Source: Flavobacterium piscis (lineage in GTDB: Bacteria; Bacteroidota; Bacteroidia; Flavobacteriales; Flavobacteriaceae). From it: a stretch of DNA of 64,000 nt. The notes below the pieces were generated by a model. That model worked only from the letters and a program-made list of their open reading frames with translations, did not search any database and was not told where the DNA came from. Both the position numbers and the translations under genes were made by a program. Shown piece by piece: positions 27,800-36,481 of the stretch (position 1 is its first letter; every line of letters begins with the position of its first letter). The stretch is from positions 1-64,000 of the forward strand of contig NZ_LVEN01000038.1 in assembly GCF_001686925.1 (NCBI RefSeq), read 5' to 3'.

Positions 27800-29054
27800 T
27801 AAACCCTGGTTTTGGATTCCGCTTCTCAATTTCGCATCTGGTTTACCTTATGCCGTAATCATCTCAGTTTCTGTCATTATGTACAAAAATTTGGGAATTT
27901 CAAATGAAGATATTGGCGTCTACACCAGTTTATTATACCTGCCATGGGTTATAAAACCACTTTGGAGTCCGTTTATAGAATTACACGGAACCAAAAGAAA
28001 ATGGTTTTTATCGATGCAATTGCTTATTTCGATTGCTTTTTTATTGGTCGGATTTACGATTCCGGCGAGTGGCTTTTTCATCATGACTCTGGCCATTTTT
28101 TGGGTTGCTGCTTTTGCTTCGGCTTCTAATGATATTGCGAGTGACGGTTTTTATTTGTTGGTTTTACCGGAAGACAAACAATCTTTTTTCCTGGGTATCA
28201 GAAGTACTTTTTACAGACTTTCATTACTTGCAGGAAACGGACTAATTGTACTTTTTGCCGGTTATCTGGAACACAAATACGGAGATAATACCAAAGCCTG
28301 GTCGTCCACGATGATTGCTGTTGGTTTATTAATGACTTTTATAACAGTTTATAATTTTATTTTTACACCAAAAAATGAAATCAATGCTTTAGCGAATAAT
28401 AAAGAAGCACATCAAAATCAAAACTTTGCTACTGTATTTATCAGTTTCTTCAAGAAAAAACGAATCGGATTAATTTTAGCTTTTATTCTGGTTTTCAGAT
28501 TAGGAGAATCTCAATTGCTCAAAATGCTGAGTCCGTTTTTATTGGACGGAAAAGAATTAGGCGGTATGGGATTAGATACCGAAGCTGTTGGAATAATCTA
28601 CGGAACTTTTGGCGTTGGAGCTTTGACTCTGGGCGGAATTTTAGGCGGAATCGCGATATCGAAACAAGGTCTTACGAAATGGATGCTTCCGATGTTCCTG
28701 ACAATGCATTTACCTATTGTTGGTTTTATTTTACTGGCTTTTTTCCATCCCACATCCATTTATTATATTTATGCCGTAGTGATTTTAGAACAATTTGGTT
28801 ACGGTTTTGGTTTTACAGCTTTTATGATGTATTTAATTCATGTTGCCGAAGGCGAATCAAAAACATCACATTATGCAATTGCAACTGGTTTTATGGCATT
28901 AGGAATGATGCTTCCGGGAATGTTAAGTGGTTATATTCAGAAATATTTAGGCTATGATAACTTCTTTATTTGGGTTCTTCTGGCTACAATGCCGGGTTTA
29001 ATTCTATCCCGTTTTTTAGAATTCCCAAAAGATTTCGGTAAAAAAACAGCATAA
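27786..29054 (+). CDS. ampG: AmpG-like MFS permease (muropeptide uptake)
   Basis: 422 aa with about 12 membrane helices. The N-terminus FWIPLLNFASGLPYAVIISV and the segment GVYTSLLYLPWVIKPLWSP followed by an acidic/basic loop (KRKWFLS) are typical of AmpG, which imports GlcNAc-anhydroMurNAc peptides. The conserved ASNDIASDGFYL stretch is present. It overlaps the preceding GHL10 gene, and a NagZ-like glucosaminidase follows three genes later. AmpG is therefore strongly favoured over other MFS carriers, though substrate is inferred from context. Confidence 0.82.
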   Translation: MKIDNKPWFWIPLLNFASGLPYAVIISVSVIMYKNLGISNEDIGVYTSLLYLPWVIKPLWSPFIELHGTKRKWFLSMQLLISIAFLLVGFTIPASGFFIMTLAIFWVAAFASASNDIASDGFYLLVLPEDKQSFFLGIRSTFYRLSLLAGNGLIVLFAGYLEHKYGDNTKAWSSTMIAVGLLMTFITVYNFIFTPKNEINALANNKEAHQNQNFATVFISFFKKKRIGLILAFILVFRLGESQLLKMLSPFLLDGKELGGMGLDTEAVGIIYGTFGVGALTLGGILGGIAISKQGLTKWMLPMFLTMHLPIVGFILLAFFHPTSIYYIYAVVILEQFGYGFGFTAFMMYLIHVAEGESKTSHYAIATGFMALGMMLPGMLSGYIQKYLGYDNFFIWVLLATMPGLILSRFLEFPKDFGKKTA

Positions 29055-29074
29055 CAGCTATACATATAACGCCC

Positions 29075-29416
29075 ATGGAAATCAATGAAAACATCCAGGT
29101 TGAACGAAACCTGAAAGCAATTGAATTGGAGAAAGCAGGAGAAATTGAGAAAGCAATTGCGTTATACGAAGAAAATATTAGCGAAGGTTTTAAAGGAAAT
29201 CATCCTTACGACCGATTGGCAACGATCTACAAAAACCAAATCGATCTCGACAATGAGATTAGGGTTTTAGAAAAAGCCATTATTGTTTATGAGGAAATCA
29301 CTCTCGAAGACCGTTTAGAAGGTTTACCCAAACTTTTCCGTTTTAAAAACCGACTCGAGAAAGCAATTGAAACTAAAAAACAATTAGCCAAACAAAAGAA
29401 AGCAAAACTGAAATAA
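29075..29416 (+). CDS. Small TPR-like protein
   Basis: 113 aa, almost entirely helical and charged. The pattern LKAIELEKAGEIEKAIALYEEN followed by HPYDRLATIYKNQIDLDNEI is that of one or two tetratricopeptide repeats, a protein-protein interaction scaffold. The C-terminus is Lys-rich (ETKKQLAKQKKAKLK). It lies 20 bases downstream of the AmpG-like gene and is presumably co-transcribed. No signal peptide; cytoplasmic. Confidence 0.75.
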   Translation: MEINENIQVERNLKAIELEKAGEIEKAIALYEENISEGFKGNHPYDRLATIYKNQIDLDNEIRVLEKAIIVYEEITLEDRLEGLPKLFRFKNRLEKAIETKKQLAKQKKAKLK

Positions 29417-29496
29417 GTAAATGCCTCAAAATAATATTTCTAAATATTTAAAGAGAGCGTAACTGATTTTTTAAAAAAAATTAAACTTAATTTTCT

Positions 29497-29559
29497 TTTA
29501 CCATTAAGATATTAAGTAATTTAAGCCAAGCTTTATGACCTTAATATCTTAATGGTAAA
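29497..29559. repeat. 20-bp perfect inverted repeat, possible terminator
   Basis: TTTACCATTAAGATATTAAG at 29497-29516 is exactly reverse-complemented at 29540-29559, with a 23-base loop and A-rich flanks. It lies between the TPR-like and GNAT genes. Low G+C makes it a weak terminator; it may be a mobile repeat. Confidence 0.6.
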
Positions 29560-29595
29560 AAAATAAGACTTCTATTAAAATATTTTTATTGAATC

Positions 29596-30045
29596 ATGAT
29601 TACCTTAAAAAGAACCAACTCTGAAGATATCGATTTTAAAAATCTGGTAGTTTTATTAGACCAGGATTTAAAAATCAGAGACGGAGAAGATCACGCCTTT
29701 TACAATCAATTTAATAAAACCGATGCAATAAAACATGTTATCGTTTTTTATGAAAATGACATTGCTGTGGGTTGCGGCGCTTTTCGCAAAAAAAAAGAAG
29801 ATACAGTCGAAATCAAACGAATGTACGTGCATCCTGATCATCGTAAAAAAGGTATTGCTTCTGCAGTTTTAGCAGCATTAGAAATTTGGGCGAAAGAAGT
29901 CGGTTATGTCTATACTATTCTCGAAACCGGAAAAAACCAGCCCGAAGCCATCAACTTATATCAAAAACTAAATTATACCATAATTCCAAATTATCCGCCT
30001 TACGAAAAGATAGATAATAGTGTCTGTATGAAAAAGACTTTATAA
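29596..30045 (+). CDS. GNAT-family N-acetyltransferase
   Basis: 149 aa acetyltransferase. The acetyl-CoA-binding motif A is clear: KRMYVHPDHRKKGIASAVLAAL, with the R/K-x-x-G-x-A core RKKGIA, preceded by a beta strand (AVGCGAFRKKKEDTVEIKRM). The C-terminal part (GKNQPEAINLYQKLNYTII) matches motif B of small GNAT enzymes. It stops two bases before the NagZ-like gene, so it is probably co-translated with it. Substrate unknown; an amino sugar or muropeptide-derived amine would fit the context. Confidence 0.9.
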   Translation: MITLKRTNSEDIDFKNLVVLLDQDLKIRDGEDHAFYNQFNKTDAIKHVIVFYENDIAVGCGAFRKKKEDTVEIKRMYVHPDHRKKGIASAVLAALEIWAKEVGYVYTILETGKNQPEAINLYQKLNYTIIPNYPPYEKIDNSVCMKKTL

Positions 30046-30047
30046 TA

Positions 30048-31661
30048 ATGAAAATGACAGCTCAAGCATTAAGACAAAAAGTGGGACAATTCTTTTTTCC
30101 CGCAGTTTTTATAAACGATACCGAAGAAAACATTCAGGAAACTGAACGTTTAATAAAAGAACATAACATTGGCGGACTGACGTTTTTTCACAGCCGTGCG
30201 AGTGCTGCAACAAATTACGAAAGCAAGAAAAAAATCGTTTTTAATGATGATAGCTATAAAAAAATAAAAGATCTGATTGTTCGTTACCAAAAAGCCGCTT
30301 CTACTCCACTTTTAATCAGTATTGATGCCGAATGGGGTCTGGCGATGCGTATCGAAAAAACACCTCAATATCCGTATGCCATTACACTTGGCGCGTTGCC
30401 AGAAAGTAAATCAAGTTTGGTTTACGAAGTAGGTAAACAAATTGGTTTAGATTTAAAAGCCGCCGGAATTCATTATAATTTATCGCCTTTGGCAGACATT
30501 AATAATAATCCGAACAATCCTGTTATTGGGTATCGTTCTTTTGGTGAAAACAAAGAAAAAGTAGCTGATTTTTCGATTGAATATCTTAATGGAATGTCGG
30601 AAGTTGGTGTTTTGGGCTGCCTGAAACACTTTCCCGGACACGGAAACACCAATGTCGATTCGCATTTGGGATTACCGGTTTTAAATGAAACGCTTGAAGA
30701 ATTATTAGAAAACGAATTATATCCTTTCATTAAAGGAATCGAAAATAATGTAGACTCGATTATGATTGGTCATTTGGCCGTTCCGAGTTTGAATGACGGA
30801 AAAAATACATCAGCAACTTTATCAAAACCTATTATCGAAACGCTTTTGCGCAAGCAATTGGGTTATGACGGTTTGGTAATTTCTGATGCGCTAAACATGC
30901 ACAGTGTTTCTAAACTCTACGAAACCAAAGGAGAACTTGAATGGGAAGCCTTCAACGCCGGAAACGACGTTTTATGCTTCGCCGAAAATGTTCCCGAGGG
31001 AATTGAAGCGATCCTTAAAAATGCATCACCGGAACGTATCGAAGAAAGTTTCAACAGAATCATGAAAGCCAAAGAAAAAGTGGGAATCCTGTCTGATAAT
31101 ACTTTTACTTCAGGAGAACTCGACTTCGAAAAAGCTTCGGTATTAAATTTTGAAGTTGCGCAACATTCGATTACAAAAATTATCGACAACTTAAATACTG
31201 AATTAGCTTTTGAAGCACAAAAAAACAATCAATTAGCAAAACTGAGTTTATATAAAGGTGTAGAGAATACTTTCTTTCAAACATTAAATTCAAAATTACA
31301 ATCTCCCGAATTTGCTTTCGAAAACTTAGAAGTTTCAGATATTAAATCAATTGCATCGAGTTTAGAGAATTTCGAAACTATTATTATTTCATTATTTGTT
31401 CCAAAAGCAAAACCTATGAACAATTTTGAAATCAATGACGAGGTTTTAGAATTGCTTTCGAACTTACTGCAAACCAAAAAATGTATTGTTTACGTTTTCG
31501 GAAATCCTTACGTATTACCTATTATTCCTTATCTAACAAAGGCTTCAGGATTAATTCAGGTCTATCAGGATTTTAATGAGTTCCAAAAAAATGCAGGAAT
31601 TCAATTTTTAGAAAATATTCCTTGCAACGGAATTCTTCCGGTAAATATTGACATCCAATAA
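30048..31661 (+). CDS. nagZ: Glycoside hydrolase family 3, NagZ-like beta-N-acetylhexosaminidase
   Basis: 537 aa, cytoplasmic (no signal peptide). The NagZ signature KHFPGHGNTNVDSHLGLP (about residue 194 onward) holds the Asp-His pair that acts as general acid/base. The nucleophile Asp is in LVISDALNM (about residue 279). The enzyme removes GlcNAc from anhydro-muropeptides. Unlike the roughly 340-aa proteobacterial NagZ it has an extra C-terminal domain of about 190 residues, common in Bacteroidota members. Last gene of the putative recycling operon. Confidence 0.87.
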   Translation: MKMTAQALRQKVGQFFFPAVFINDTEENIQETERLIKEHNIGGLTFFHSRASAATNYESKKKIVFNDDSYKKIKDLIVRYQKAASTPLLISIDAEWGLAMRIEKTPQYPYAITLGALPESKSSLVYEVGKQIGLDLKAAGIHYNLSPLADINNNPNNPVIGYRSFGENKEKVADFSIEYLNGMSEVGVLGCLKHFPGHGNTNVDSHLGLPVLNETLEELLENELYPFIKGIENNVDSIMIGHLAVPSLNDGKNTSATLSKPIIETLLRKQLGYDGLVISDALNMHSVSKLYETKGELEWEAFNAGNDVLCFAENVPEGIEAILKNASPERIEESFNRIMKAKEKVGILSDNTFTSGELDFEKASVLNFEVAQHSITKIIDNLNTELAFEAQKNNQLAKLSLYKGVENTFFQTLNSKLQSPEFAFENLEVSDIKSIASSLENFETIIISLFVPKAKPMNNFEINDEVLELLSNLLQTKKCIVYVFGNPYVLPIIPYLTKASGLIQVYQDFNEFQKNAGIQFLENIPCNGILPVNIDIQ

Positions 31662-31712
31662 CTTACAATTATACATAGCCAAAAACTATCAACTTATAAA
31701 TATTTATAATCA

Positions 31713-31751
31713 CTTCTTATTGTAAGAAGGTGTAGTTATACCCTATTTTTG
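31713..31751 (+). promoter_or_regulatory. Peroxiredoxin promoter with operator-like dyad
   Basis: A -7 element TATTTTTG (31744-31751) is preceded at 21 bases by ATTG (31719-31722). CTTCTTA (31713-31719) and TAAGAAG (31723-31729) form a perfect 7-bp dyad with a TTG centre lying over the -33 element. Position suggests a repressor or redox-regulator site; the regulator is not identified. Confidence 0.5.
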
Positions 31752-31786
31752 CATCAGAAATAAATTTTTAACGTAAAACGAAAAAT

Positions 31787-32425
31787 ATGTCTTTAGTAGG
31801 AAAAAAATTCCCAAGTATTGCAGTAGATGCTATTTCAGAAATGGGTGATAATTTAAAAATCAACATCTTTGAAGAAGCAGTAAACAACAACAAAAAAGTA
31901 TTATTGTTCTGGTACCCAAAAGATTTCACTTTTGTATGTCCAACTGAATTACACGCCTTTCAAGCTGCATTACCAGAATTTGAGAAAAGAAATACTATCG
32001 TAATCGGAGCTTCATGCGACACAAACGAAGTACACTTTGCTTGGTTAAACACTCCAAAAAACAATGGTGGAATCGAAGGTGTAACTTACCCAATTTTGGC
32101 AGATACAAACCGTAATTTATCTAATATCTTAGGAATTTTAGATATCGATTCTACAGAATACAGCGAAGAAACGGATTCAGTAATCATCGAAGGTTCAAAC
32201 GTAACTTACAGAGCTACTTACCTTATTGACGAAACTGGAAAAATTTTCCACGAAAGTGTAAACGATATGCCATTAGGCCGTAACGTAAACGAATATTTAC
32301 GTATGGTTGATGCTTATACTCATATCCAGGAAAAAGGAGAAGTTTGTCCTGCAAACTGGGAAGCTGGAAAAGAAGCAATGAGCGCAGACAGAATCAGTAC
32401 AGCTGAATACTTGAGCGCAAACTAA
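31787..32425 (+). CDS. Typical 2-Cys peroxiredoxin (AhpC/Prx1 group)
   Basis: 212-aa thiol peroxidase that reduces H2O2 and organic peroxides. Peroxidatic Cys51 is in DFTFVCPTE and resolving Cys187 in GEVCPANW, as expected for a typical 2-Cys enzyme. The substrate-binding Arg lies in TYRATYLID. It heads a redox group: a thioredoxin-like protein (likely reductant) and a DUF6952 protein follow on the same strand. A hairpin at 32461-32484 may reduce read-through. Confidence 0.95.
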   Translation: MSLVGKKFPSIAVDAISEMGDNLKINIFEEAVNNNKKVLLFWYPKDFTFVCPTELHAFQAALPEFEKRNTIVIGASCDTNEVHFAWLNTPKNNGGIEGVTYPILADTNRNLSNILGILDIDSTEYSEETDSVIIEGSNVTYRATYLIDETGKIFHESVNDMPLGRNVNEYLRMVDAYTHIQEKGEVCPANWEAGKEAMSADRISTAEYLSAN

Positions 32426-32460
32426 GAAATAGAATACCACATTTTATAAAATTCCAAATC

Positions 32461-32491
32461 CCAAATCCCAATTTGAGGATTTGGAGTTTTT
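32461..32491 (+). terminator. Hairpin terminator after the peroxiredoxin gene
   Basis: 8-bp stem CCAAATCC/GGATTTGG (32461-32468 and 32477-32484) followed by AGTTTTT. About 35 bases past the stop codon. Confidence 0.6.
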
Positions 32492-32681
32492 CTCTCAAAA
32501 AATCAATAACAATAATTTCAATTGCAATGTCAAAAATCAATTGCAATTTCAATGTCAGGGAAATTTTAGGATCGTTTTTTAACTACGTTCTAATATTTTT
32601 CAAATCTACTATGGGCATTTAAATTGACTTTACCTAAAATTGATTTTTGTTATTGAAATTGACATTGAAAATTTAAAAATT

Positions 32682-32990
32682 ATGTTAATCGACTTAAACG
32701 AAGATACATTAGCAGATTTAGTTGCTAAAAACGAAAAAGTAGTAGTACAATATTCAGCTTCATGGTGTGGAAATTGCCGTATTATGAAACCAAAATTCAA
32801 AAAATTAGCAACAGAAAATGAAGCTATCACTTTTGTTTTGGTTGATGCAGAAAATTCTCCTGAATCACGAAAATTAGCTAATGTAAGCAACCTGCCAACA
32901 TTCGCCACTTTTGTAAATGGAAAATTAGTTGGAGAAACTCAAACCAACAAACAAGAAGTTTTAATCGACTTGGTAAACGCAATTGCTTAA
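32682..32990 (+). CDS. Thioredoxin-fold protein with CGNC active site
   Basis: 102 aa (start MLIDLNED at 32682; an in-frame Met 14 codons upstream looks non-native). The active site reads WCGNC (C29, C32) instead of the canonical WCGPC of thioredoxin. The cis-Pro loop is NLPTFATF. The CGNC active site is unusual and may shift redox potential. Co-directional with the peroxiredoxin, so it may be its reductant. No signal peptide, so cytoplasmic. Confidence 0.9.
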   Translation: MLIDLNEDTLADLVAKNEKVVVQYSASWCGNCRIMKPKFKKLATENEAITFVLVDAENSPESRKLANVSNLPTFATFVNGKLVGETQTNKQEVLIDLVNAIA

Positions 32991-33010
32991 ATTTAGATTA
33001 GTTAGACTGG

Positions 33011-33088
33011 CTTAGATTTTTAGACTTCTTAGATGTTGTCTTAATTTTTAAAAAAGTCTAAGAGTCTAAGAATGTCTAAAAATCTAAG
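33011..33088. repeat. Imperfect inverted repeat in the thioredoxin-DUF6952 spacer
   Basis: 33011-33033 (CTTAGATTTTTAGAC...) and 33065-33088 (...GTCTAAAAATCTAAG) are near-perfect reverse complements, differing by one extra base. The right arm ends 11 bases before the DUF6952 start, so the hairpin could affect its translation. Confidence 0.6.
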
Positions 33089-33098
33089 AAGTATAAAT

Positions 33099-33356
33099 AT
33101 GAAATTACCTGTAATAAAGCAGTTGACCCAATTTATCGAAGAAAACGATCAGGATTATATTATTGAAACAATCGAAGTTCTGGAAGCAATGACCGAAATT
33201 CCATCCCTAAAAGATGAAGAATTAGATGTAATTGGTGAATTAATTTCTAATATGTATGGCGCGCTTGAAGTACACAAAATGGTTGTTCAGGGCACCGATA
33301 AGAAAGAAGCTCTTAATGCGTTTATGAAACGTGTTTTAGGTTCTATCGATAAATAA
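33099..33356 (+). CDS. DUF6952-family protein
   Basis: 85 aa, acidic and fully helical (MKLPVIKQLTQFIEENDQDY at the N-terminus; LDVIGELISNMYGALEVHKM in the middle). Recognised as the small protein that follows thioredoxin and peroxiredoxin genes in many Flavobacteriaceae; its function is not known. Start at MKLPVI (33099) was chosen over an in-frame Met at 33072 that falls inside repeat sequence. A strong terminator follows. Confidence 0.82.
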   Translation: MKLPVIKQLTQFIEENDQDYIIETIEVLEAMTEIPSLKDEELDVIGELISNMYGALEVHKMVVQGTDKKEALNAFMKRVLGSIDK

Positions 33357-33400
33357 ATCGACCTCTTTTTCAAAGAAAAAACAAAAAAACATGACGTAAG

Positions 33401-33433
33401 AAACGCTTTCCTTCCAAGAAAGCGTTTTTTTTT
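33401..33433 (+). terminator. Strong Rho-independent terminator
   Basis: 10-bp stem AAACGCTTTC/GAAAGCGTTT (33401-33410, 33418-33427), 7-base loop, followed by a T-run. Ends the peroxiredoxin group. Confidence 0.9.
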
Positions 33434-34221
33434 ATTTTATTATTTCAGTGGCAGTTTTTACATACTTTTGATTGCGACGAAATGAAGTTACACTTAACCA
33501 ATATTTTTATCTAAAAACGTCTTAAAAAGCATAGAATTAGCAAAGCTACATTCATATAAAGATTACGAACTTTAGCTTAAATATAAAAGCATAATCCCTA
33601 ATTATTTTTTACCGCAGAAAACAGGAAGATTTTATCCAATAACGCTTTAGAAAACAAAGAAAACGCAAAGTTAAATTAATACAAAACTTTGTGCTGTCTG
33701 CGATATTTTTTTTCTCCCACATAGCTTTTTGTATCGATCTGTTTCTCTATTGACAGTTAAAATAATATGTATTTTTGAAATCGCCAGAAAACAGAATAGC
33801 CTTCAAACTATAATGTTTGAAGGCTATTGATTTTTAAAGTTTCTTTTGAAACTTCTACTGGCGGAGAAAGAGGTTCCGCTGATTTTATGTCAATTCCAGT
33901 AAATACAAGGATTGTGATATATTATTTAAGCAAGGGTCACCTATAGGGTCACTTAACTTTCGGCGTATTAAATCACTACAATGTAAAGATAATGAATATC
34001 TGTTTAAACGTATAATTTTAGATACTCATTTTATTCTAATATATAATATCTATCTTGACAAGTTGTTGATTATGTTAACTATAATTTGGATTGAGCGGGA
34101 TTGCAATAGAATAACTTATTTCTTATTATTGATTTTTATGAAAAACAGGTAGAATTACCTGTTTTTGATGATAATTATTAATTTATATTTGTTTAGTTGT
34201 TGATAATTAAATACTTATGTT
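33434..34221. other. Gap between backbone and island, with att-like fragment
   Basis: No convincing gene. 33600-33720 has degenerate word repeats (accgcagaaaacaggaag, gaaaacgcaaagttaa). A 14-bp hairpin is at 33794-33827. 33859-33874 (ctggcggagaaagagg) resembles the reverse complement of a Ser-tRNA 3' end. GGGTCAC is directly repeated at 33934-33940 and 33946-33952. Beyond this point gene content becomes accessory. Confidence 0.45.
33794..33833 (+). terminator. 14-bp hairpin, terminator-like
   Basis: AATAGCCTTCAAAC (33794-33807) and GTTTGAAGGCTATT (33814-33827) pair perfectly around a 6-base loop, followed by GATTTTT. There is no obvious gene directly upstream, so it may be what remains of a deleted gene or of a tRNA-type locus. 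Confidence 0.6.
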
Positions 34222-34479
34222 ATGAAATATGCACTGGTCTTAGAATCCGAAATCTCAAGAACTACCTGGAACTGTTACAATATTGCTGATACTGTACAGG
34301 GATTAGTATCATTAAATTGTTTCTCATCGGAAGTACTTAAGTTACCAAAATCGCAATATGATGGTGAGGTTGTACAAAGTGGACTTAAGAAGGAGAATTG
34401 TTCAACAAGAAATAAATCAATTTTTTGTATTGTCAAGCTTCCCAATTTTCAATTATCTAATAAATTTAATTTACTATAA
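34222..34479 (+). CDS. Doubtful small ORF upstream of a lipoprotein gene
   Basis: 85 codons, not recognised. It ends one base before the start of the lipoprotein gene at 34481, which is suggestive of coupling, but the sequence has no recognisable domain, signal peptide or helix pattern. Could be non-coding leader sequence. Confidence 0.25.
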   Translation: MKYALVLESEISRTTWNCYNIADTVQGLVSLNCFSSEVLKLPKSQYDGEVVQSGLKKENCSTRNKSIFCIVKLPNFQLSNKFNLL

Positions 34480-34480
34480 T

Positions 34481-35749
34481 ATGAAAAAAATATTCATTCT
34501 CTTTCTTATCACACTGCTGCTTAGTTCTTGTGGTAGTACACCAAAAGTAATGACTTATTATAAAGAATTAGGTAACGCTGGTGTATCATACAATGATTTA
34601 GATTCAGCGAATAAAATAGTTAAGATTAATGCCTTTGTCCTTGATCCAGATACAAAGTCAGATAAAACGATATTTGATTTTTCCGAGGCAGGTCAAAGTG
34701 CTATTATAGAAGACTTAGGCAAGAAATCTACTAACGCCAAAGAACTGTTTGGCTCAATGGCACTTTCAGTTAAAGAATCCTCACAAAAAACAAAAGTCTC
34801 AGGGAATTTGTCATTTAAAAAGAGAATCGTAATTAATATTAATGTGATAGGAACTCAAAAAGCAGATCGACTTGAAAGAATAAATTTTAAAATTAGTATA
34901 CCAGATGCCCTGAAAGATAAAATTGAATTTGTGAGTTGGGATAAAATTGCCACCGAGACTGTGACTATCGATCTAGGGAAAATTATAGGAGGTACTTCTA
35001 CAACAACTTCTTTTTCACCTGAAATAGGGATGAGTGGTACTATTCAAGGCAAACTTGCAGCAGAAGTATCAAATACAAAAACGTTTAGTGAGGAGAAAAG
35101 TTTTTCAGAGAAAATGGCGGGATTAAGTGCAGCTTTAGTTAATAAAAATGAATTTGAAGTTAATAGATCCTCACTGCCAAATGAGAATATTAGCGGAAAT
35201 ATAATTGTGGAAGTAACTCTAAAAGCAAAAAATGAAAAATCTCTGAGTTATTTTGATTTTGATGGTTTATATAATGGGACAATAGCGATTACCGATCAAA
35301 ATAAAATTAGGGTAAATGAGATGGAACTCATGAGTCCTGATTTTGGTTATGATAGCAAAAAAGTATCCATAACAAATATACCATTACTATTATCCTATGA
35401 TTTTCTACTTAGAAAAGTGATTGAAGGACAAAATACAGTACCGGAATATGACGACGTGATTCAATATGTAACTGGTTCTGTAACTGCAACTTCGCCTATA
35501 ATTTTGTCAGATAGTGATAGCTGGGCTCCTAAACTTTGGTATATTGTTATAGAAGATAAACAATTAGGTATACAAAACATTGATATGGAAAAGCCAGCTA
35601 CTTTAGCCTTTACGAGTTATGAAAAGGCTCAAGAATTGATAAAATGGATAAAAAAAACAAAGAGTCTAAAAGTTTCAGACTATAAATTTTATTTAGTAAC
35701 TAACGCATTAAAAACAGACGACATAAAAAAACTTACCATAGGAATATAG
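34481..35749 (+). CDS. Exported lipoprotein, unknown function
   Basis: 422 aa, not recognised as a named family. The N-terminus is a clear lipoprotein signal (MKKIFILFLITLLLSSCGST), which fixes the start at 34481 and rules out the longer in-frame extension to 34358. The mature protein is rich in Lys/Ser/Ile with alternating strands and looks like a soluble beta-rich domain (KRIVININVIGTQK; GNIIVEVTLKAKNE). Position between the att-like fragment and an IS3 relic suggests accessory island DNA. Confidence 0.75.
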   Translation: MKKIFILFLITLLLSSCGSTPKVMTYYKELGNAGVSYNDLDSANKIVKINAFVLDPDTKSDKTIFDFSEAGQSAIIEDLGKKSTNAKELFGSMALSVKESSQKTKVSGNLSFKKRIVININVIGTQKADRLERINFKISIPDALKDKIEFVSWDKIATETVTIDLGKIIGGTSTTTSFSPEIGMSGTIQGKLAAEVSNTKTFSEEKSFSEKMAGLSAALVNKNEFEVNRSSLPNENISGNIIVEVTLKAKNEKSLSYFDFDGLYNGTIAITDQNKIRVNEMELMSPDFGYDSKKVSITNIPLLLSYDFLLRKVIEGQNTVPEYDDVIQYVTGSVTATSPIILSDSDSWAPKLWYIVIEDKQLGIQNIDMEKPATLAFTSYEKAQELIKWIKKTKSLKVSDYKFYLVTNALKTDDIKKLTIGI

Positions 35750-35799
35750 TAGATTAAAATTCAAATAAACATTATAAACTTTGTTAAATCATAATCAAT

Positions 35800-35940
35800 T
35801 TCGTTTTTCTTAAGCTAATATCGAGGAAACAGATGAAAGTTGATGTATACGAATACATTGAAAATTGGTATAATAAAAAAAGAAGGCATTCATTTTTAGG
35901 TTATAAAACAATCGAAGAATTTAGTAAACTTTATTTTTAG
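35800..35940 (+). pseudogene. C-terminal relic of an IS3-family transposase (OrfB)
   Basis: In one frame the sequence reads SRKQMKVDVYEYIENWYNKK followed by RRHSFLGYKTIEEFSK and a stop at 35938-35940. This is the typical end of the IS3 OrfB integrase core (Y-I-E-x-W-Y-N-x-x-R-x-H-S-x-L-G-Y). Everything upstream is missing and no terminal inverted repeats are seen, so the element is dead. Confidence 0.8.
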
Positions 35941-36481
35941 TTTGAGATTGTAGTTTCTTGACTTTTGCTTCAGAAAAATAGTCTATATAAAAAGCAATTT
36001 TAATCCCTGCAGAACCTCTTTAAAAATACTTTTGGGCAAATCTATTTTTTAGACCGTGCTTATGGCGCATGAAAAAGTTCCCGACATCTTCGAGTACATT
36101 CAAAAAATCGTCGCAATTATGGGAATCCGTAAAACAAAATGCAATCACTTTAATATCTTTGAAATAATGAAAGATAGATATCAAAATATAATTTATCAGG
36201 AAAAAATAAAACTAACATCGAAATTGGTGCAAATAGATAACAGATATAAACTTACTTTCTATTTTAGTTTTTTCATAATTATAGTTGTTATGATTTGTTT
36301 GTATTTTTAATATAATTATTTTTAGTTGTTAAAATTCTCTACAATAATTAAATTTTCCACATCTCTGTAGTTTTCATAAGTTATCTTTTTTAAATGTTCA
36401 ATATATTGCACCTTCAAAGGACTTTTTTTATTATATTTGAATCATATTTTTTATGCATAAATAATAAATAAAATTAGCATC
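35941..36481. other. AT-rich gap upstream of the R-M locus
   Basis: 541 bases. An 84-codon plus-strand ORF (36056-36310) ends with a hydrophobic helix (FYFSFFIIIVVMICLYF) but has no recognisable domain and may not be real. The putative R-M promoter (36405-36439) lies at the right end. Confidence 0.35.
36405..36439 (+). promoter_or_regulatory. Putative promoter of the R-M locus
   Basis: ATTG (36405-36408) and TATATTTG (36432-36439) match the Bacteroidota -33/-7 pattern with a slightly long spacer (23 bases), 42 bases before the first gene. Confidence 0.4.

Noticed and set aside
33859..33874. A complete tRNA-Ser gene
   Set aside because: Only about 16 bases match the 3' end; the D, anticodon and T arms are absent, so it is treated as a possible att fragment.
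36056..36310. 84-codon ORF upstream of the R-M locus with a C-terminal hydrophobic helix
   Set aside because: No recognisable domain; it follows an IS relic and has a low-complexity AT-rich tail. Kept only as part of the gap description.
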